A stretch of DNA of 64,000 nt from Sphingobacterium kitahiroshimense (GCF_025961315.1 NZ_JAOQNK010000001.1:5890001-5954000), one strand, 5' to 3'. Positions 8,710 through 18,860 are shown, counted from the first letter of the stretch. Notes: generated by a model from the letters alone, not told the origin. A program made the numbers and translations.

Positions 8710-10530
8710 TTATTTGACAGGAACGAGACTGATTGAACTAATCTCAGGTAGTGAATTTCCCGTAATTTCAAGCGCTTTTAGTTCCGCTTTTAAAGCGGTG
8801 TCTCCAAGTGCCTGTTGTGAAATTTCAAATGTTCCTGTTTCAACATCTACAAATTGGCTACCTTTGGTTGCCTTGAGTTGATAAGATAAGTTGTTCGTTC
8901 CGAGACTTAGCGAAATAGTTCCTGATTTTTGCTCGTGCGGAAGATAATTAACGACTATCTTATAGGTGCCAGGACGCTGGATTTTTACATCCCACGCCAC
9001 TTGATCGGATTTTTTAGACCAGTCGCCAATTGCATTTGGACGATTCGGATCATGAGTCGTTGCGCCAATAAGTTTAATTCCTCCAGTACCGATTAATTTA
9101 GCATTGTTAGCCGTTAAGATTATTCTACCATCTTTTTGAGTTAATATCTGTTGCTGTATTACTTGAGGAGTTCCTTTGATTTCTGCAACAATAACCATTG
9201 GCATCTGTCCTTTAAAGTCCGCAGGTAATTGGATTGTTTTTCCCGCAGCAGATTTTGATATCTTTAATGATTTTTTAGAACTTCCTAATAAATAGGCTTT
9301 ATGAATAGTACTCGCCAATGGTACTTCTATACTGCCATTTGATGGAATATCGAATACATGGAAATATAGTTTACCATCTTTTTGAGTACAATAGCCCCAA
9401 TCTAATCCTTGAAACGGACTTGCAGTGGTTCCATATATGGATTCATTATTTACTTTCATCCATTGACCGATGTCCTTAAGTAGCTTGACGGCTTTCTCTG
9501 GAATAGCACCTTCACCATCCGGACCAACATTGAGTAGGAAATTTCCACCTTTACTTACTGTTTCGATAAATAGACGCATTGTTTTATCAAATGATTTCCA
9601 GTTCTGGTCATGTGCACTATAGCCATAGCTTTCATTCATCGTGTGGCTCACTTCCCAGTCCATACCCGGAAGACCTGTTGGTGGTATATATTTTTCGGGA
9701 GTTCCAATATCCCCATTTTTATTTTCAAGACCATCCCAGAAACGGTTATTGACAATAACCCGAGGTTGCCATTTAATTAAATCTGTAAGAATACGTTTTG
9801 TACCCCAGCTCTCACCCTGATGATTTTTACTACTAAAGTCAAGCCATAGGACATCCAGACCTCCATAATTATTCGCAAGCTCTTTCACCTGCCCATATAA
9901 ATAATCTTTATAGACTTCATGATTGGGCTTATAGCCAGTAGGGTTGGGGTTTAAATAAGAAAGACCTTCATATGAGTCCGGATGTTGCCAATCTAATAAT
10001 GAATAGTAAGCACCCGCTTTTAGACCTTTAGCACGAAAAGCTTTAACGACTTCTCCGTAAAGATCACGTCCTTTAGGTGAAATATTAGTACCTCCTGTGA
10101 TGTCATTTTTTAATGAATAAGGTTGTTGACTATTAAAAATTGAGAATCCTTCGTGGTGACGTGAGGTTATAATAACATACTTCATGCCTGCTTCTTCTGC
10201 AAGGGATGCCCAAGCAGAGGCATCAAATTTTGAAGCTGTGAATTTTGGTTTTAAAACTTCGGCATATGGCTTGCTCGGTACTTTTGCCCATGCTTGAATC
10301 CATTCGGCATAATGTTGTGGATATTGTTTTCCTTCCCAGCTACCTCCAGCGGCACTGTAAAGTCCCCAATGGATGAAAAGTCCAAATCGGGCTTCTCTGA
10401 ACCACGCCATCCGACTGTCTTTTGTTTCCTCCCATCCGGATACTCCTTCGTATGGAATAGATTGCGCATTACTCGATAATACTGCTGTCGATAATAATCC
10501 TAAAAGAGCAATTTTCTTAATTATTTTCAT
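8710..10530 (-). CDS. Exported GH29 alpha-L-fucosidase
   Basis: A 606-residue glycoside hydrolase with a signal peptide (LSSNAQ, cleavage near residue 23), predicted to remove terminal alpha-L-fucose by a retaining mechanism. The GH29 barrel (about 30-370) shows ARFGLFIHWGLYS, TSRHHEGFSIF, KAGAYYSLLDWQHP and the likely nucleophile Asp231 in VLWLDF. The ends of the barrel read GGNFLLNVGPDGEG. A C-terminal beta-rich region (about 385-606) resembles the carbohydrate-binding domain often fused to GH29 (PGTYKIVVNY). It is convergent with nanA, so both act plausibly on the same sialylated, fucosylated host-type glycans. It is probably periplasmic or surface-located. No clear promoter motif was seen. 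Confidence 0.9.
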   Translation of the reverse strand: MKIIKKIALLGLLSTAVLSSNAQSIPYEGVSGWEETKDSRMAWFREARFGLFIHWGLYSAAGGSWEGKQYPQHYAEWIQAWAKVPSKPYAEVLKPKFTASKFDASAWASLAEEAGMKYVIITSRHHEGFSIFNSQQPYSLKNDITGGTNISPKGRDLYGEVVKAFRAKGLKAGAYYSLLDWQHPDSYEGLSYLNPNPTGYKPNHEVYKDYLYGQVKELANNYGGLDVLWLDFSSKNHQGESWGTKRILTDLIKWQPRVIVNNRFWDGLENKNGDIGTPEKYIPPTGLPGMDWEVSHTMNESYGYSAHDQNWKSFDKTMRLFIETVSKGGNFLLNVGPDGEGAIPEKAVKLLKDIGQWMKVNNESIYGTTASPFQGLDWGYCTQKDGKLYFHVFDIPSNGSIEVPLASTIHKAYLLGSSKKSLKISKSAAGKTIQLPADFKGQMPMVIVAEIKGTPQVIQQQILTQKDGRIILTANNAKLIGTGGIKLIGATTHDPNRPNAIGDWSKKSDQVAWDVKIQRPGTYKIVVNYLPHEQKSGTISLSLGTNNLSYQLKATKGSQFVDVETGTFEISQQALGDTALKAELKALEITGNSLPEISSISLVPVK

Positions 10531-10693
10531 TTAGTTTTTATGGTTTATGTTGATATTATATATCTACTATAGAATACCCTTTAACTTTTATTCTTTATCA
10601 GTTCCAAAGAAAGCGAATTATTTTTTATTTGAAAACTTTGGAATATGAATGTTACCATAATTATTTAGGACATTTTATTCGTTGTGAATAATA

Positions 10694-11602
10694 CTAATCA
10701 TTGGAAGAAATAGGTTTTATTGGTGTGCTGAATCTACCAACCTCCATTTCTTTTCGATAGGTTCTCGGATTTTTATTCATAATTTCTTTAAAAAACTTAT
10801 TGAAGTTTGTTAAATTTTGATAACCGCTAGCATAACATACTTCTGAAATATTCAGATTCTTATCTTCCAGCAATTTGCAGGCATGTCCTATGCGTGTTTC
10901 ATTTACGAATTTAGAAAACGATTTTTGGGTGTGTTTTTTGAAGAACCTGCAGAAAGCATTTGAGTTCATATTTAAGAGGCTAGCCGCTTCCTGCAATGAA
11001 ACGGTTTCTCTAAAGTTTTGCATTACGTAAACATAAATGATGTTTATCCGTTTATTATCCTTTTCGCTGTAAACAGGTTTATATGTCCCTGATGATAAAT
11101 GATCATATTCGGTACTTTGATGCAATAATGCTATAAGATTTAGGAAACCGGTTATTTTTGAAAAAGAATCTTTATGGACTAGATCCCGCATGAGTGTCAT
11201 TGCATTTTTTAATGTACTCCCATAAAAACGTAAACCATCTTTAGTCTTATCAATAAATTTTTGCATGGCTTGAATTGTCGATTGATCATCGGTCAATTGA
11301 ATAAGAAAGTCAGCTGGAAAGTAAATAACAAGAGCTTTAGCACGCTCATGGTAGTCTGGCTTTAAAAAAGCATCATCATTATGCCAAATATGTGGAATGT
11401 TAGGCCCGATTAATACCATATCTCCTGCACTAAATGAGTCAATATGATTACCAACAATACGTTTGCCGTAACTTTCTTCGATAAGGACTAGTTCGCATAG
11501 TTCATGAAAGTGCAAAGGATTACTAAAAAAAGCTTCGTCCACATGTTTGATATGTATTGTTTTCTTCGGAAGTGGACTGATTTCTATTAATTTAGCTTTC
11601 AT
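10694..11602 (-). CDS. AraC-family transcriptional regulator with cupin sensor domain
   Basis: A 302-residue regulator. The N-terminal half (about 15-120) is a cupin-like ligand domain (HFHELCELVLIEES, GDMVLIGPNIPHIWHND). The C-terminal 100 residues carry two helix-turn-helix motifs (LQEAASLLNMNSNAFCRFFK and ISEVCYASGYQNLTNFNKFF). Such proteins usually activate carbohydrate-use genes on binding a sugar. It lies upstream of the fucosidase gene on the same strand, 163 bp away, so the fucosidase is the obvious candidate target; this is an inference. Confidence 0.88.
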   Translation of the reverse strand: MKAKLIEISPLPKKTIHIKHVDEAFFSNPLHFHELCELVLIEESYGKRIVGNHIDSFSAGDMVLIGPNIPHIWHNDDAFLKPDYHERAKALVIYFPADFLIQLTDDQSTIQAMQKFIDKTKDGLRFYGSTLKNAMTLMRDLVHKDSFSKITGFLNLIALLHQSTEYDHLSSGTYKPVYSEKDNKRINIIYVYVMQNFRETVSLQEAASLLNMNSNAFCRFFKKHTQKSFSKFVNETRIGHACKLLEDKNLNISEVCYASGYQNLTNFNKFFKEIMNKNPRTYRKEMEVGRFSTPIKPISSND

Positions 11603-12187
11603 TCGTCTAGATAATTGGCTTGTAACCTACGAATATATAAATTTCGGTATAATAAAACAATTTTTGATCTTTTGTGATCTTCGATCGCTTTTTAGGGATA
11701 TATAGTTGTAAAAGATGAACTGCTGATGTTGATTTATGCTAATTAAGCATTAGAACAATGTGATGGATGAGTGGCTCCCCATAAGTTAGGTGATCAAATC
11801 TTGAATCGTAAAATTTTTGATATTGTAAATGGTCGCTAGTTTTAAAGGAAAAAAGTCTCCATGATAGCCATAGCATTTCAAGTTATAAAGAGCATCATAA
11901 ATTAAACATAGGTTTACTATGACGCTGAAAGAAACAAATAAATTACACAAAAAAGGTATTAACGTCAATATACTGTCATTATTTGTTAATGAGGTTGTAT
12001 TTTATGAGGTTGAAGATCCTTAATTTTATTTTTTATAAATGAAGAAGAACTGCTGTTAGCAAGATACATTATAAAACCTTTGTATTATTTTATTAACCTA
12101 ATAAGCGAATACAACTAATTTGCTTTGTTTAAAATCGCTGTACTGCGATTTAAAATAAAAGCTTAGAAGTTATAAATCGTATTAAAC
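11603..12187. other. Gene-free divergent spacer with a hairpin near the cytochrome operon
   Basis: No supported gene is present. A 7-bp inverted repeat AAATCGC / GCGATTT with a 6-nt loop at 12132-12151 lies 36 bp before the ATG at 12188 and could be an operator or a leader hairpin. No exact TAnnTTTG element was found on the plus strand. Confidence 0.5.
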
Positions 12188-14944
12188 ATGAAAAAGAAAG
12201 TCGTCGTCGTATCCCTCTTATTGAGTGCCATTGTGGTCGTCGGATTGTTTACCTTTAAGAAGGAAGATCCTGTTGATTTTAGTGCTGAAGTGAAACCTAT
12301 CCTTAATAAGCATTGCATTACTTGCCATGGTGGCGTAAAGAAAAATGGAGGTTTTAGTTTGCTTTTCGAAAATGAGGCATTTGCTAAGGCAGAGTCTGGT
12401 AAGCCGGCTATAATCGCAGGCGATGCAGATCATAGTGAATTTATTAAACGGTTGACCATTGATGATCCCGAGTTAAGAATGCCATACAATGCACCACGAT
12501 TGAGTGATGATGAAATCGACATCTTGAAAAGATGGATCAACGAGGGGGCGAAATGGGGCAAGCACTGGGCTTATATGTTACCTGAAAAAGTTGAAGTACC
12601 TAAACCATTTTCTTTTGCTGGTTTATTTGGAATGAATCCATCGGGTATATCCAATAATATCGATTATTTCGTTCAGGATAAAATGAAAGAGAAAGACCTG
12701 TCTTTTTCAAAAGAGGCAGATAAGGAGACCTTATTGAGACGACTGTATCTAGATGTGGTCGGTATTCCACCAAGTTTAACCGAATTGCAATCATTTGTAA
12801 ATGATACGAGGGGAAATGCTTACGAGTTAAGAGTTGATAGTTTACTAGCTTCACAACAGTATGGTGAAAAATGGGCTAGTTGGTGGCTGGACTTAGCCCG
12901 ATATGCGGATACTAAAGGTTATGAAAAGGATGGGTCAAGACAAATATGGCCTTATCGCGATTGGCTCATTAAAGCTTTTAATAAAGATATGCCTTTCGAC
13001 GAATTTACGGTACAGCAATTAGCGGGTGACTTATTACCTGATCCAACTAAAGATCAACTTATTGCAACTGCTTTTCACAGAAATACAATGAATAATGATG
13101 AAGGGGGGACCGACAGCGAAGAGTTTCGTGTGGCCTCTGTTCTAGATCGGGTCAATACAACTTACCAGGTTTGGTTAAGTACAACTTTTGAGTGTGTACA
13201 GTGTCACAGCCATACTTACGATCCATTTAAATTTGAAGAGTATTATAAATCTGTTGCTTTTTTTAATAATACACGAGATGAAGATACCCAAGGTGATCAT
13301 CCAAGGTTGCGGTTCTATAAGGCCGAAGATGAAAGCAGAGTGGATAGTATCAAATCTTGGTTGACCCAGAAAGGGAATCAAAAGCTGATTCGTTCTACAG
13401 ACTTATTCTTGCATACATTGGAACCAAAAATTCATGCACATTATAGTGATCAGGTTGAAAATGGCGCTTTGTATGATACTAAATGGCTCGGAATACGTTC
13501 AGGAGGAAGTGCTCGATTGAAACACATCACCTTGCAGGGTAAAAAGCAATTTTATATTAATTATTGGACATCATTAAATGGAGGTGCCATAGAAGTCAGA
13601 AAGGGTAGTAAAACAGGCCCGTTACTGACGACAGTCCAATTGCCAAGTACTTCAGGAAGACAAGTTATTCAAGCAGATCTGAAGGAAGATACCGGAGTTC
13701 ATGACCTTTATTTAATATTTAAGAATGCAACAGCAGCAAAAGATCAGCCGATTTGTATGATTGAGTGGTTCGCATTGCGCGAAGGGTTTCCAGTATCTGC
13801 AGACCCGGAGTCCCAGCGTATGCAAAATAACTTTATGCAACTGATTAATACAAATCCTGAAAGTGTACCTGTGATGATTGAAAATCCTGCAGAAATGCAT
13901 CGTAAAACACATGTTTTTGAGCGAGGAAATAGATTAGCGCTAGGTAAAGAGGTGCAACCTGCAGTTCCTGAAACATTAAATCCTTTTCCAAAGGGAGCTC
14001 CTAACAATAGATTGGGCTTTGCTAAATGGATTGTAAGTAAAGATAATCCTTTGACAGCACGTACTTTGGTAAATCGAATTTGGGCGCAATTATTTGGACG
14101 CGGGTTGGTGGAACCACTAGGAGATATGGGGACGCAGAGTACACCATCTATGCATATTGATTTATTGGATTACTTAGCGCTAGATCTCATGCAAAATAAA
14201 AAGTGGAGTATGAAAGCGCTTACTAAGGATATTGTTATGTCTTCCACCTATAAGCAATCATCGAGTTTAAATCAAGGAGATGCGGAGAAAGATCCGGCTA
14301 ATATATTTCTAGCGAGAGGACCACGATTCAGACTTTCGGCAGAGCAGATTCGGGATCAGACATTAGCCGTAAGTGGTCTTCTAAGTTCTAAAATGTATGG
14401 ACCTTCGGTGATGCCCTATCAGCCGGATGGTGTATGGATGACGGTATATAGTGGTGAATCGTGGGCAACAAGTACAGGTGAAGATCAATTTAGAAGGGGG
14501 TTATATACATTTTTAAAACGGACAAGTCCTTATCCTTCATTTATTTCTTTTGATGCATCGAGTCGAGAGGTCTGTTTGGTTGATCGGATCAGAACAAATA
14601 CTCCATTACAAGCACTAACCACGTTAAATGATCCCGTTTATCTGGAGGCAGCTAAACATCTTTCGACACTCATGCAGAAAGAAGGGGCAGGAGATTCTAA
14701 AAAAATAATTTCTTATGGTTATAAGAAACTGATGTTAAAAAATCCGAGTGCAGAAAAAGTGGTTGCACTGGAAAAATTATATAAAGAAGCATTACAAAAT
14801 TTTAATAAAAAACCGGCAGAGGCGGCTAAATTCATGGCTGTTAATGCGAGTGATTTAAAAGATCCATCTTTAACATCAAAGGCTGCCTACATGGTGGTAG
14901 CCAATGCTTTATTAAATCTGGATGAATTTCTTACAAAATCTTAA
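12188..14944 (+). CDS. PSCyt1-DUF1549-DUF1553 exported cytochrome c protein
   Basis: A 918-residue protein with an N-terminal membrane anchor (about 5-22), a PSCyt1 cytochrome domain with heme motif CITCH (43-47) and likely axial Met in LRMPY, then DUF1549 (about 155-345), a central beta-rich region (about 400-530) and DUF1553 (about 600-890). A second CxxCH (CVQCH, about 337-341) lies in DUF1549. These proteins are abundant in Planctomycetes, Verrucomicrobia and some Bacteroidota, usually next to DUF1501 proteins; their chemistry is not settled, but redox processing of sugars has been suggested. It starts a four-gene operon with tight spacing. Confidence 0.88.
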   Translation: MKKKVVVVSLLLSAIVVVGLFTFKKEDPVDFSAEVKPILNKHCITCHGGVKKNGGFSLLFENEAFAKAESGKPAIIAGDADHSEFIKRLTIDDPELRMPYNAPRLSDDEIDILKRWINEGAKWGKHWAYMLPEKVEVPKPFSFAGLFGMNPSGISNNIDYFVQDKMKEKDLSFSKEADKETLLRRLYLDVVGIPPSLTELQSFVNDTRGNAYELRVDSLLASQQYGEKWASWWLDLARYADTKGYEKDGSRQIWPYRDWLIKAFNKDMPFDEFTVQQLAGDLLPDPTKDQLIATAFHRNTMNNDEGGTDSEEFRVASVLDRVNTTYQVWLSTTFECVQCHSHTYDPFKFEEYYKSVAFFNNTRDEDTQGDHPRLRFYKAEDESRVDSIKSWLTQKGNQKLIRSTDLFLHTLEPKIHAHYSDQVENGALYDTKWLGIRSGGSARLKHITLQGKKQFYINYWTSLNGGAIEVRKGSKTGPLLTTVQLPSTSGRQVIQADLKEDTGVHDLYLIFKNATAAKDQPICMIEWFALREGFPVSADPESQRMQNNFMQLINTNPESVPVMIENPAEMHRKTHVFERGNRLALGKEVQPAVPETLNPFPKGAPNNRLGFAKWIVSKDNPLTARTLVNRIWAQLFGRGLVEPLGDMGTQSTPSMHIDLLDYLALDLMQNKKWSMKALTKDIVMSSTYKQSSSLNQGDAEKDPANIFLARGPRFRLSAEQIRDQTLAVSGLLSSKMYGPSVMPYQPDGVWMTVYSGESWATSTGEDQFRRGLYTFLKRTSPYPSFISFDASSREVCLVDRIRTNTPLQALTTLNDPVYLEAAKHLSTLMQKEGAGDSKKIISYGYKKLMLKNPSAEKVVALEKLYKEALQNFNKKPAEAAKFMAVNASDLKDPSLTSKAAYMVVANALLNLDEFLTKS

Positions 14945-14949
14945 ACGAC

Positions 14950-16443
14950 ATGAAAGATCTCGATAAATTATTTCGTGAATTGCAACAGCAGAAATTGCAG
15001 GCGGTAACGCGTAGACATTTTTTGAAAGATTGTGTGGCAGGTGTTGGAAGCATAGCATTAGCAAGTTTTTTGGCAAGTTGTGGAGGGAACTCCAGTGGAT
15101 CTGGAGCTATAGATTTAAATGCATTAAATCCACTTGTACCAAAATCACCTCATTTTCCTGGAAAAGCAAAAAGTGTCATTTACTTGCATATGGCAGGGGC
15201 TCCTTCACAATTGGAACTTTTTGACTATAAGCCAGTGTTGCAGACATTACATAATCAACCCTGTCCTGAGTCACTATTAGCAGGTAAAACTTTTGCATTT
15301 ATCAGAGGTACTCCTAAAATGCTAGGTCCTCAAGCGACTTTCAAACAGTATGGGCAAAGTGGAGCTTGGGTTTCCGATCATCTACCGCATTTTAGTAAAG
15401 TTGTGGACGATGTCAGCTTTTTAAAGGCTGTACATACAGACCAGTTTAATCATGGTCCTGCACAGATGTTTATGCAAACTGGTAGTGCAAGATTGGGTAG
15501 GCCTAGTATCGGATCTTGGGTAACTTATGGTTTAGGATCAGAAAACAGCAACTTGCCAGGTTTCGTAGTATTGACTTCAGGAGGAAAGACTCCTGATGCC
15601 GGAAAAAGTGTTTGGGGATCAGGATTCTTACCTTCAGTATATCAGGGTGTGCAATGCCGTTCGAAAGGTGATCCTGTTCTATATCTTGCCGATCCGGAAG
15701 GCATGAGCAGAGACTTAAAGAGACATGCTATCGATGCGATTAATGAAGTCAACAAGGACGAATATAATACCTATAAGGATCCTGAAACATTATCTCGAAT
15801 AGCCCAATATGAGATGGCTTACAAAATGCAGGTCGCGGTTCCAGAGGTTATGGACATCAGTCAAGAACCGGCGCATATTCATGAATTATATGGTACAGAA
15901 CCGGGTAAAGAGTCTTTTGCGAATAATTGTTTATTAGCACGAAAACTGGTCGAACAAGGAGTCCGTTATGTACAGTTGTTTGATTGGGGATGGGATAGTC
16001 ATGGAACTAATGCCTCCGATTCTATCGATTATGGTTTCCGTAATAAATGTAGGGAAATTGACAGACCTATGACCGCATTGATTATGGATCTTAAGCAACG
16101 TGGATTGCTGGACGAAACGCTTGTAGTGTGGGGAGGAGAATTTGGACGAACTCCAATGCAGGAAAATAGAGATAACAGCGATATGCCCTTTTTAGGACGT
16201 GATCATCATACTGATGCCTATACGATCTGGATGGCAGGAGGCGGTGTCAAGAAAGGGGTGACCTATGGAGAGACTGATGAAATCGGGTTTACGGGTGTAA
16301 GCGGAAGATCGTCCGTTCATGATGTACATGCGACAATGCTTCATTTGCTCGGTTTCGATCATGAAAAATTTACTTATGAATTTCAGGGCAGACCATTCCG
16401 TTTAACGGATGTTGAAGGTAACCTGATTAGTGCAGTTGTTTAA
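14950..16443 (+). CDS. DUF1501 (sulfatase-like fold) exported protein
   Basis: A 497-residue DUF1501 protein, 5 bp after the cytochrome gene. The N-terminus has a twin-arginine-like motif (TRRHFLKD, about 20-28) followed by a hydrophobic stretch ending in LASCGG, so it may be a Tat-exported lipoprotein. The core shows the family's metal-site features: HTDQFNHGPAQMFMQTG, DWGWDSHG, VVWGGEFGRTP and GRDHH. DUF1501 is distantly related to alkaline phosphatase/sulfatase enzymes. It nearly always pairs with PSCyt1-DUF1549-DUF1553 proteins, so the two probably act together in the periplasm. Confidence 0.88.
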   Translation: MKDLDKLFRELQQQKLQAVTRRHFLKDCVAGVGSIALASFLASCGGNSSGSGAIDLNALNPLVPKSPHFPGKAKSVIYLHMAGAPSQLELFDYKPVLQTLHNQPCPESLLAGKTFAFIRGTPKMLGPQATFKQYGQSGAWVSDHLPHFSKVVDDVSFLKAVHTDQFNHGPAQMFMQTGSARLGRPSIGSWVTYGLGSENSNLPGFVVLTSGGKTPDAGKSVWGSGFLPSVYQGVQCRSKGDPVLYLADPEGMSRDLKRHAIDAINEVNKDEYNTYKDPETLSRIAQYEMAYKMQVAVPEVMDISQEPAHIHELYGTEPGKESFANNCLLARKLVEQGVRYVQLFDWGWDSHGTNASDSIDYGFRNKCREIDRPMTALIMDLKQRGLLDETLVVWGGEFGRTPMQENRDNSDMPFLGRDHHTDAYTIWMAGGGVKKGVTYGETDEIGFTGVSGRSSVHDVHATMLHLLGFDHEKFTYEFQGRPFRLTDVEGNLISAVV

Positions 16444-16455
16444 TAAATAATTGGA

Positions 16456-17337
16456 ATGAAATATATATACAGCATTATGCTTTTTATTTTATGGGCTCTA
16501 CCAAATCAAGCTCAAGTGAATAATAATTTAAAAATAAAGTTCTATTGTACCAATTGGGGTATGTCAGAGTCATGGGACAGCTACTGTGCTCGAGTAAGTC
16601 AGGCTGGATTTGATGGTTTAGAGACCTGGCTTCCAGCGGCCGGGGAAGAGCGTACAGCCATGTTTAATGCTTTAAAAAAACATAACCTTTCTTTGGGTTT
16701 ATTAAGTGGAGGTGGCGGTGCCAATTTTGATCAGTATCTTGCTTCTTTTATAAAAAATGTTGAGGATGCCGCGCAACAAAAACCAGATTATATTAATTGT
16801 CATACTGGAAAAGAGTATTACACGTTTGAACAAAATAAAGCTTTGATTGATGCAGCAGAAGCCATTTCTAAAAAAACGGGTATCCCAGTTAGACATGAAA
16901 CACACCGCGGCCGATTTAGTTTTGCCGCACATATTACAAAAAAATATTTAGAAGAGATTCCGCATTTGCGTTTAACATTAGATATATCACATTGGTGTAA
17001 TGTTCATGAGTCCATGTTATCAGATCAGAAAGAAGCCGTTCAATTGGCGCTTTTAAAAACTGGACATATACACGCCCGTGTTGGTCATCCGCAAGGACCA
17101 CAGGTTAATGATCCCGCAGCTCCAGAATGGAAATCTATTTTGGATCAGCATTTGGCATGGTGGGATGAAATTGTACGTATTCACAAAGAAAGTAAAGCAA
17201 AAGTCCTAACCATAACAACTGAATTTGGTCCCTCTGGATATTTACCGACTTTACCTTATACACAACAGCCTGTAGCTGATCAATGGAGTATCAATGTCTT
17301 TATGTTAAATCTTTTAAAGACACGCTATAAATCATGA
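16456..17337 (+). CDS. Exported TIM-barrel sugar isomerase/epimerase-like protein
   Basis: A 293-residue protein of the xylose-isomerase-like TIM-barrel (AP endonuclease 2) superfamily with a cleavable signal peptide (ALPNQAQ, about 1-19). Metal-site candidates are the Glu of PVRHETHRGR, the Asp and His of LTLDISHW, the His of GHIHARVGH and the Glu of ITTEFGPSG. Related exported proteins work in oxidised (3-keto) sugar metabolism or as sugar epimerases; the substrate here is unknown. It is 12 bp after the DUF1501 gene, and its stop overlaps the next start. Confidence 0.8.
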   Translation: MKYIYSIMLFILWALPNQAQVNNNLKIKFYCTNWGMSESWDSYCARVSQAGFDGLETWLPAAGEERTAMFNALKKHNLSLGLLSGGGGANFDQYLASFIKNVEDAAQQKPDYINCHTGKEYYTFEQNKALIDAAEAISKKTGIPVRHETHRGRFSFAAHITKKYLEEIPHLRLTLDISHWCNVHESMLSDQKEAVQLALLKTGHIHARVGHPQGPQVNDPAAPEWKSILDQHLAWWDEIVRIHKESKAKVLTITTEFGPSGYLPTLPYTQQPVADQWSINVFMLNLLKTRYKS

Positions 17338-18767
17338 TGTTGTTTTTTGAAGAGTTAATGAATTTTACAGGAAGATGGCACCCAGTTATGGTACATCTTC
17401 CTATTGGAATGTTAGTTATTGCCTGTGTATTGGCACTTTTCTCAAAAAAGGAAAATTATAAGAATATAGGCCCAGCAATATCATTATCCTTATTGTTTGG
17501 TAGTGTGGCGGCTATATTCGCTTGTTTTACAGGGTATCTGTTGTCTTTACAAGGCGGTTATGAGCAAGATACTTTGAATTTCCATCAGTGGTTAGGACTT
17601 GCAGTTGCTGCTATTAGTCTTTTTTTATATTTTTTATATAAGGAAGGTGTTCGTAATTCATTCATTGAAAAGTTTAAATCTAAGCGTGTTACATTATTAT
17701 TTTTGATGTTTATTCTTATCGGTATTACTGGTCACTTTGGAGGTACTTTAACACATGGGAAAGGGTATTTTAAAGATGCGCTTCCTACAGCGATTAAAAC
17801 TGTTGTCGGGATAGAGGATGTATCTGAAGAACCTGTTTTACTGACTAATGTGCAACAAGCGCAGGTATATTCCGGAATTATTCAGCCCATTCTTAAACAG
17901 CGATGTCAAAGTTGTCATGGGGAGAAAAAGCAAGAAGGTGGTTTTGCTCTTCACGATCAAGCTCATTTATTAAAAGGTGGTGATGGCGGGACAGTACTGG
18001 TTGCAAATGATTTAGAAAAGAGTGCATTATATGCGCGATTGATATTGCCAGAGGGCCATAAGAAAAGAATGCCTCCAAAAGGCCGTAAGCCAATTACTGC
18101 AGAACAAATTAAGTTGATCGGATGGTGGGTGAAAGAAGGTGCTGATTTTGCTAAAAAATCAAGTGACTTGGCGCAGACAGCAGAAATAAAAGAAATTTTA
18201 GGGAAATTAGAAAAGGGAAGTGAACCGACTTCTCCATTTGAAGAATTACCGGAGGCAAAAAAGCTACCGGCTGATTTTGTACAGCAGTTACAAGCAAAAG
18301 GAATTAAAGTTTTGCCTATTGCAGGTAATAGTGAATATGTAACCATCAACGCAATTAACTATCCTGAATTTAAGGATCAAGACTTAAAAGATCTTTTAAA
18401 GATTAAGGATAACATTGTGCAGTTGAAATTAGGAAATACCGCTATAACTGATCAAAGCCTCAAGATGATGGCCGAATTCCCAAACCTAATGAAGTTACAT
18501 TTAGAAAATACAAAAATTACAGATTTAGGACTTGAACATCTGAATGGACATCCAGCTTTATCCTATCTAAATTTATTTGCAGTGCCAGTTACTGATAAAG
18601 GGTTAGAAAAGCTCAATAAAATGCCAAAATTGAAACAAATCTATGCCTATCAGACAAAAGCGACGTTGGCAAGTGTTGAAAATTTAAGGAAGATATCAAA
18701 ACAAGTTCTGATCGACACAGGATCTTATCAGTTACCATTTCTAGCTTCTGATACCGTTCGATACTAA
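17334..18767 (+). CDS. Membrane cytochrome c with DUF2231 and leucine-rich repeats
   Basis: A 477-residue protein whose ATG overlaps the preceding stop by 4 bp. The first 150 residues are a four-helix DUF2231-like membrane domain (HPVMVHLPIGMLV). A cytochrome domain follows with heme motif CQSCH (192-196) and likely axial Met in KKRMPPKGR. The C-terminal part (about 330-460) contains leucine-rich repeats (NLMKLHLENTKITDLGLEHL). It is the only member-spanning redox protein in the operon, so it likely passes electrons between the exported PSCyt1 enzyme and the respiratory chain. That flow is inferred from architecture. A strong terminator follows. Confidence 0.85.
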   Translation: MMLFFEELMNFTGRWHPVMVHLPIGMLVIACVLALFSKKENYKNIGPAISLSLLFGSVAAIFACFTGYLLSLQGGYEQDTLNFHQWLGLAVAAISLFLYFLYKEGVRNSFIEKFKSKRVTLLFLMFILIGITGHFGGTLTHGKGYFKDALPTAIKTVVGIEDVSEEPVLLTNVQQAQVYSGIIQPILKQRCQSCHGEKKQEGGFALHDQAHLLKGGDGGTVLVANDLEKSALYARLILPEGHKKRMPPKGRKPITAEQIKLIGWWVKEGADFAKKSSDLAQTAEIKEILGKLEKGSEPTSPFEELPEAKKLPADFVQQLQAKGIKVLPIAGNSEYVTINAINYPEFKDQDLKDLLKIKDNIVQLKLGNTAITDQSLKMMAEFPNLMKLHLENTKITDLGLEHLNGHPALSYLNLFAVPVTDKGLEKLNKMPKLKQIYAYQTKATLASVENLRKISKQVLIDTGSYQLPFLASDTVRY

Positions 18768-18819
18768 TAACGATAGATCACGCTGATTGTTGGTATGTCC
18801 GTACAGCGCACATTTTAAT

Positions 18820-18860
18820 GTTGTTTCTTGGGAATGATATCTTAAGAAACAACTTTATTT
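18820..18860 (+). terminator. Terminator of the cytochrome operon
   Basis: A perfect 10-bp stem GTTGTTTCTT / AAGAAACAAC with a 14-nt loop is followed by TTTATTT, 53 bp after the stop. Confidence 0.75.

Noticed and set aside
17963..18349. 128-codon minus-strand frame in the membrane cytochrome gene
   Set aside because: It overlaps a well-supported cytochrome gene and has no family features.
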